A DNA stretch of 64,000 nucleotides. Source: Austropuccinia psidii. Taxonomy: Eukaryota > Basidiomycota > Pucciniomycetes > Pucciniales > Sphaerophragmiaceae. Below, piece by piece: positions 60,346 to 64,000 of this stretch (position 1 is the stretch's first letter; every line of letters begins with the position of its first letter). Under the pieces are notes generated by a model, which worked only from the letters and a program-made list of their open reading frames with translations, was not told the DNA's origin and ran no database searches. The translations under genes were made by a program, and so were the position numbers. The DNA lies in NCBI GenBank assembly GCA_023105745.1, contig JALGQZ010000009.1, forward strand, positions 17,594,564 through 17,658,563. The letters are read 5' to 3'.

Positions 60346-63271
60346 GAAGAGTCAAATCATCCAAAAGTACAGTAATGGAACTTGGATATGGCAAAAGACC
60401 ATGTCATTTGAGAATGACAAATACTCTGTGGACAAAGATCCATATGAGTGGTGTCTTAGACAGTATAAAAGACTTAAAGCCATTGATCCTCAGATGAACA
60501 TCCAAATGAGGAATCACGAACTTCTGACACAACTGCCAGGAGAGCTAGAACATGCAGTAAAATGCAGATGCAACCAAAATTGCACTCTAGATGACATTGC
60601 CAACACCTTACAAGACATAAGGAAGAGGACAAATATAGGGAAATTCACCCCATATAAGAGCAGTGGTTTCAAAGAGAAACAACCTTTCAGGGTGGAGTTT
60701 AAAGAAAAAGTGACAAAAGTGGCAAAGAAGAGAAATTCTTGTCACAATTGTGGTTCAACAGACCACTATGCCAACAACTGTCCAAAGGCAAAGAAAAAAG
60801 TATATGCCATACAGAAAGTCCCTGAGGAAGAACCTCCAACAGAGGATTCTGATTCAGACTCTATGGGTGATGCCATCAGAGAACCATCTGAGGATGATCA
60901 AGACCCAAGAGAGGAATTTCTAGTGGAATACCAAGAAGAAACCCCACTGGAAATCCAGGACATACAGTTGGAAGCAGGCATGCCACAGGACACTGCTAAA
61001 AAGAACTTGTGCAAACACACACAGGATGCACAAACATTCCTGGTTACACCAACCAAAGGAATGGCATATATACATGGGACAGCTACAAAAATGACTGTTT
61101 GTATTGACAATGCTCAGCATCCACTGATAATTGACAGTGGAGCACACTGCTTCATAGTGGCCAGCAGCTATCTGGATACTCACTTCCCAAACTGGGAAAA
61201 ACAGCTCTTGCCCACTAAGGAAAAGAACTTTAAAAGTGCATCAGGGAAGATGACTTCCATTGGGACAATTATCAAAGAGATAATTATACCCCACAGGAAG
61301 GGTAATATCAGACTCAACCCAGAGTTTGTAGTGCTTAATGATGCCCACATCCAAGGGTTTTTACTGGGAACAGATTACCAGAGGATGTATGGCATAGACA
61401 TTTACAACAGTAGAAATAGGCATATCACCATTGGTACTAACAAGGAGAAGAAATTTTCACTTGACATATACCAGATATCTTCTCAAGATCCACTAGAAGA
61501 ACTTCTGAAGGAATTCAGAGAGGGACAGTTTAGCACTACCCTCACCAGTAAACAGAAACTAAGTTTACTGAAGATGCTTAGAAAGAACAGACCAGCATTT
61601 GCCATTGGTGAAGAACCATTAGGCAAGATCAAAGGCCATGATATAGAACTATATCTGGATGTGGAAAGGCCTTATCCACCCATGCTGAGGAGACCTCCTT
61701 ATCCAGCAAGCCTGGAAACCAGGAAAGAAATTGAGAAACATATCAATGAACTCCTGGATATGGATGTCATCAGGAAGATTGGACATAATGAAATAGTGGA
61801 AATTACCACCCCTTTCCTGATCACCTGGCATGATGGCAAGTCTAGACTGTGTGGAGACTTCAGAGCCCTGAATAACTACACAAAAGCAGACAGGTACCCT
61901 ATACCAAGGATACCCCATGCCTTAGATAAACTGGCCAAGGCCAGATATATAACCAAAATGGATTGTATGAAAGGCTTTCACCAAAATGGAGTTAAACCAA
62001 ACTCCATGAAGTTACTCAGGATAATATGCCATATGGGTATATATGAGTACACCAGGATGCCATTTGGCATCAAGAATGCACCAGCCCACTTCCAAAGGAT
62101 GATGGACACCATATTTCAAGAAGAAATAATGGAAGGCTGGATGGTAGTATATATTGATGATATCATTATATACTCAGAGACATGGGAAGACCATGTACAA
62201 TACATAGACAGAGTTCTAAGTAAACGTATACCCATTAATCTGAAAATTTCACTCAAAAAGTGTAATTTTGGCCAACAAGAGCTACTAGCTCTAGGACATA
62301 AAGTCTCAGGTCTTAGTCTGGCAATTGACCAGAACAAAGTAGCAGCAGTACTGCAAAAACCAGTACCAAAGAACATCAAAGAGATGCAATCTTTCCTTGG
62401 GTTTGCTAGCTACTATAGAAACCATATCAAAAGTTTTGCACACATAACTAGTAGTTTATACAAGTTATGTTCAAAAGATGTAGTTTTTGAAATAACCAAG
62501 GAAAGGAGGGATGCATATGAGAGAATCAAATATGAACTCACCAATGCACCAGTACTCATTTTACCTGACTTTGAACTACCATTCAAGTTATATATAGATG
62601 CAGCATGCAGCCAAGGCTTAGGAGCAGCCCTTCACCAAAGACAAATTGTGGATGGTGAACCAAGAGAGGGTGTAATATGTTACATCTCTAGGCAACTGAA
62701 AGATTCAGAAGCCAGGTATGGGGCCACCCAGACTGAATGTCTATGTCTAGTCTGGGCTCTAGAAAAACTCCATTATTATTTGGAGGGTGCAGTCTTTGAA
62801 GTCTACACAGACTGCACAGCCTTGAAGTCTTTACTAAACATGAAGACTACAAATAGACATATGCTGAGATGGCAAATAGCCATCCAGGAGTATAGAGGGA
62901 ACATGACCATCATATACAAGGAAGGTAAAAGCCATACCAATGCAGATGGCCTCAGCAGATGGCCACTGGACAATGTCAAAAGCAATCCAGCTTATGACCC
63001 AGAAGTTGCAGCAAAAATCCCTATCCATTTCATGGAAATAGATAGGAGGAAGAACTTCAGACTTTCTGAATGGGCACCAGAAAGTGGTACCCTTGACAGT
63101 GGAAACACTGACTCAGAAGGGACAGAAACTCCCATACTGGGAATAAGTTCCTCAGAACTGCAAAATGAATTTTTTAGTGCAGTACAGAAGTCTTATTCCA
63201 AACACAAACAGTGTAGCATACTACTCCAACTCTTTCAACAAAAGTACAGGAGCCCAGAACTGGAAACCTAG
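60340..63271 (+). CDS. Family-D nucleocapsid, protease, reverse transcriptase and RNase H
   Basis: The long frame starts formally at 60314 but becomes gag-like at [15 protein letters not shown] (about 60342). Numbering from 60314: zinc knuckle [14 protein letters not shown] (C-x2-C-x4-H-x4-C) near 142-157; an acidic spacer; protease active site IIDSGAHC near 272-276 (DSG form); [18 protein letters not shown] motifs [30 protein letters not shown] and the YIDD box near 613-617; RNase [29 protein letters not shown] and NADGLSRW. All catalytic residues are present. It ends at a TAG (63269-63271), after which the same frame continues as integrase. Confidence 0.93.
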
Positions 63272-64000
63272 CTGGAAGAACCCTGGTTGAGGGCCTATAA
63301 GGACAATAAGTTTTTTCTTATAGATGGCCTGCTCTACCACAGAGAAAAGCACACAAGTGCACTCACAGTGGTAGACAGAGACCACATCTCATTGATCCTA
63401 CAAGAATGCCATAACTGCCCCTATATGGGACACATGAGTAAGGACAGGACCAAAGAGAGGGTAGCAAGCACAGCTTGGTGGCCCAAGTGGGAACAAGAGT
63501 TGAGTGAATACATCAACACTTGTGAAAGATGCCAAAAGGCAAATAGGAAACATGGGAAGAAGTATGGGTTGCTTCAACACATAGAAGAACCCAAACACCC
63601 ATGGGAAACCATCAACATGGACTGGGTAACAGGACTTGTCCCAGGGGGCAAAGAAAACTATAATGCCTTTTTGATCATAGTTGATAGGTTTAGCAAGAGC
63701 ATGAGGTGTCTACCATGCCATAAGGAAGACACAGCCATGGATACTGCTCTGTTGTTTTTGAATAACATCATATCTACCTGTGGAGTCCCTAAGATCATCA
63801 TTAGTGATAGGGACCCAAAATTCACATCTGAATTTTGGACTAACTTATATGACATGCTTGGTACCAAACTTGCTTTTTCCACAGCCTACCATCCACAAAC
63901 AGATGGCCTAGCTGAGAGGATGATCTAAACAATGGAGGACATCCTCAGTAGATTCTGTGCCTATGGCATGGAATACAAGGACCATGAGGGATACACCCAT
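63272..64000 (+). CDS. Family-D integrase, 5' part, cut by window end
   Basis: In frame with the polymerase after the TAG. It holds the linker [17 protein letters not shown], the zinc region with HNCPYMGH and CERCQKAN, and the catalytic core with Asp in [10 protein letters not shown], Asp in ISDRDPKFT and Glu in [12 protein letters not shown] at 63926-63928 replaces the CAA found at the same place in the family-A integrase (MIQTLEDM). The frame then continues open to the window end ([15 protein letters not shown]). The C-terminal part and any chromodomain lie outside. Confidence 0.9.

Overview
The window looks like a transposon-packed, AT-rich fungal chromosome segment, most likely from a rust fungus (Pucciniales). 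The two Ty3/Gypsy chromovirus-type polyprotein families resemble, from memory, those that fill the very large genome of Austropuccinia psidii (myrtle rust). That species call is an inference; no search was run. Almost all of the 64 kb is LTR retrotransposon sequence of different ages, nested in one another, and CpG is scarce outside one island of about 5 kb.

Layout: 1-5700 is a decayed family-D retrotransposon on the minus strand (gag/protease remnant, leader with an imperfect tandem repeat, part of an LTR). 8524-10536 is a non-coding LTR-like element (family C). 10541-12560 is AT-rich with a cluster of hairpins. 12560-13717 is a family-D LTR remnant, followed by a decayed family-C copy. 15412 to about 18880 is a family-B LTR split by a solo family-A LTR. 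18.9-22.2 kb has nothing recognisable. 22.2-27.2 kb is a CpG-containing island that holds the only convincing host gene, a spliced gene at 25163-26056 with a weak PEX11-like appearance, plus protein-like fragments I could not assemble.

28936-39184 is a complete family-A element on the minus strand: two ~1.93-kb LTRs, a perfect 5-bp target duplication, primer site, gag, protease, reverse transcriptase, RNase H, integrase and a C-terminal chromodomain. Its coding region is broken by one frameshift and two stop codons. About 40.6-53.7 kb is an older plus-strand family-A relative with a solo B LTR inside its reverse transcriptase and a solo A LTR inside its 3' LTR. 53987-55830 is a third family-C copy carrying a 114-bp CACTA-like MITE. 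From about 55.8 kb to the window end is a plus-strand family-D element: 5' LTR with ~165-bp internal repeats, leader, gag, pol and part of integrase.

The most interesting signals are: (i) a likely intron in the family-D leader whose removal would create the gag start codon; (ii) two overlapping open frames, in a -1 relation, at the gag N-terminus of both families; (iii) the CACTA-type MITE sitting in a tRNA-like sequence; (iv) the CpG-containing gene island with clustered palindromes.
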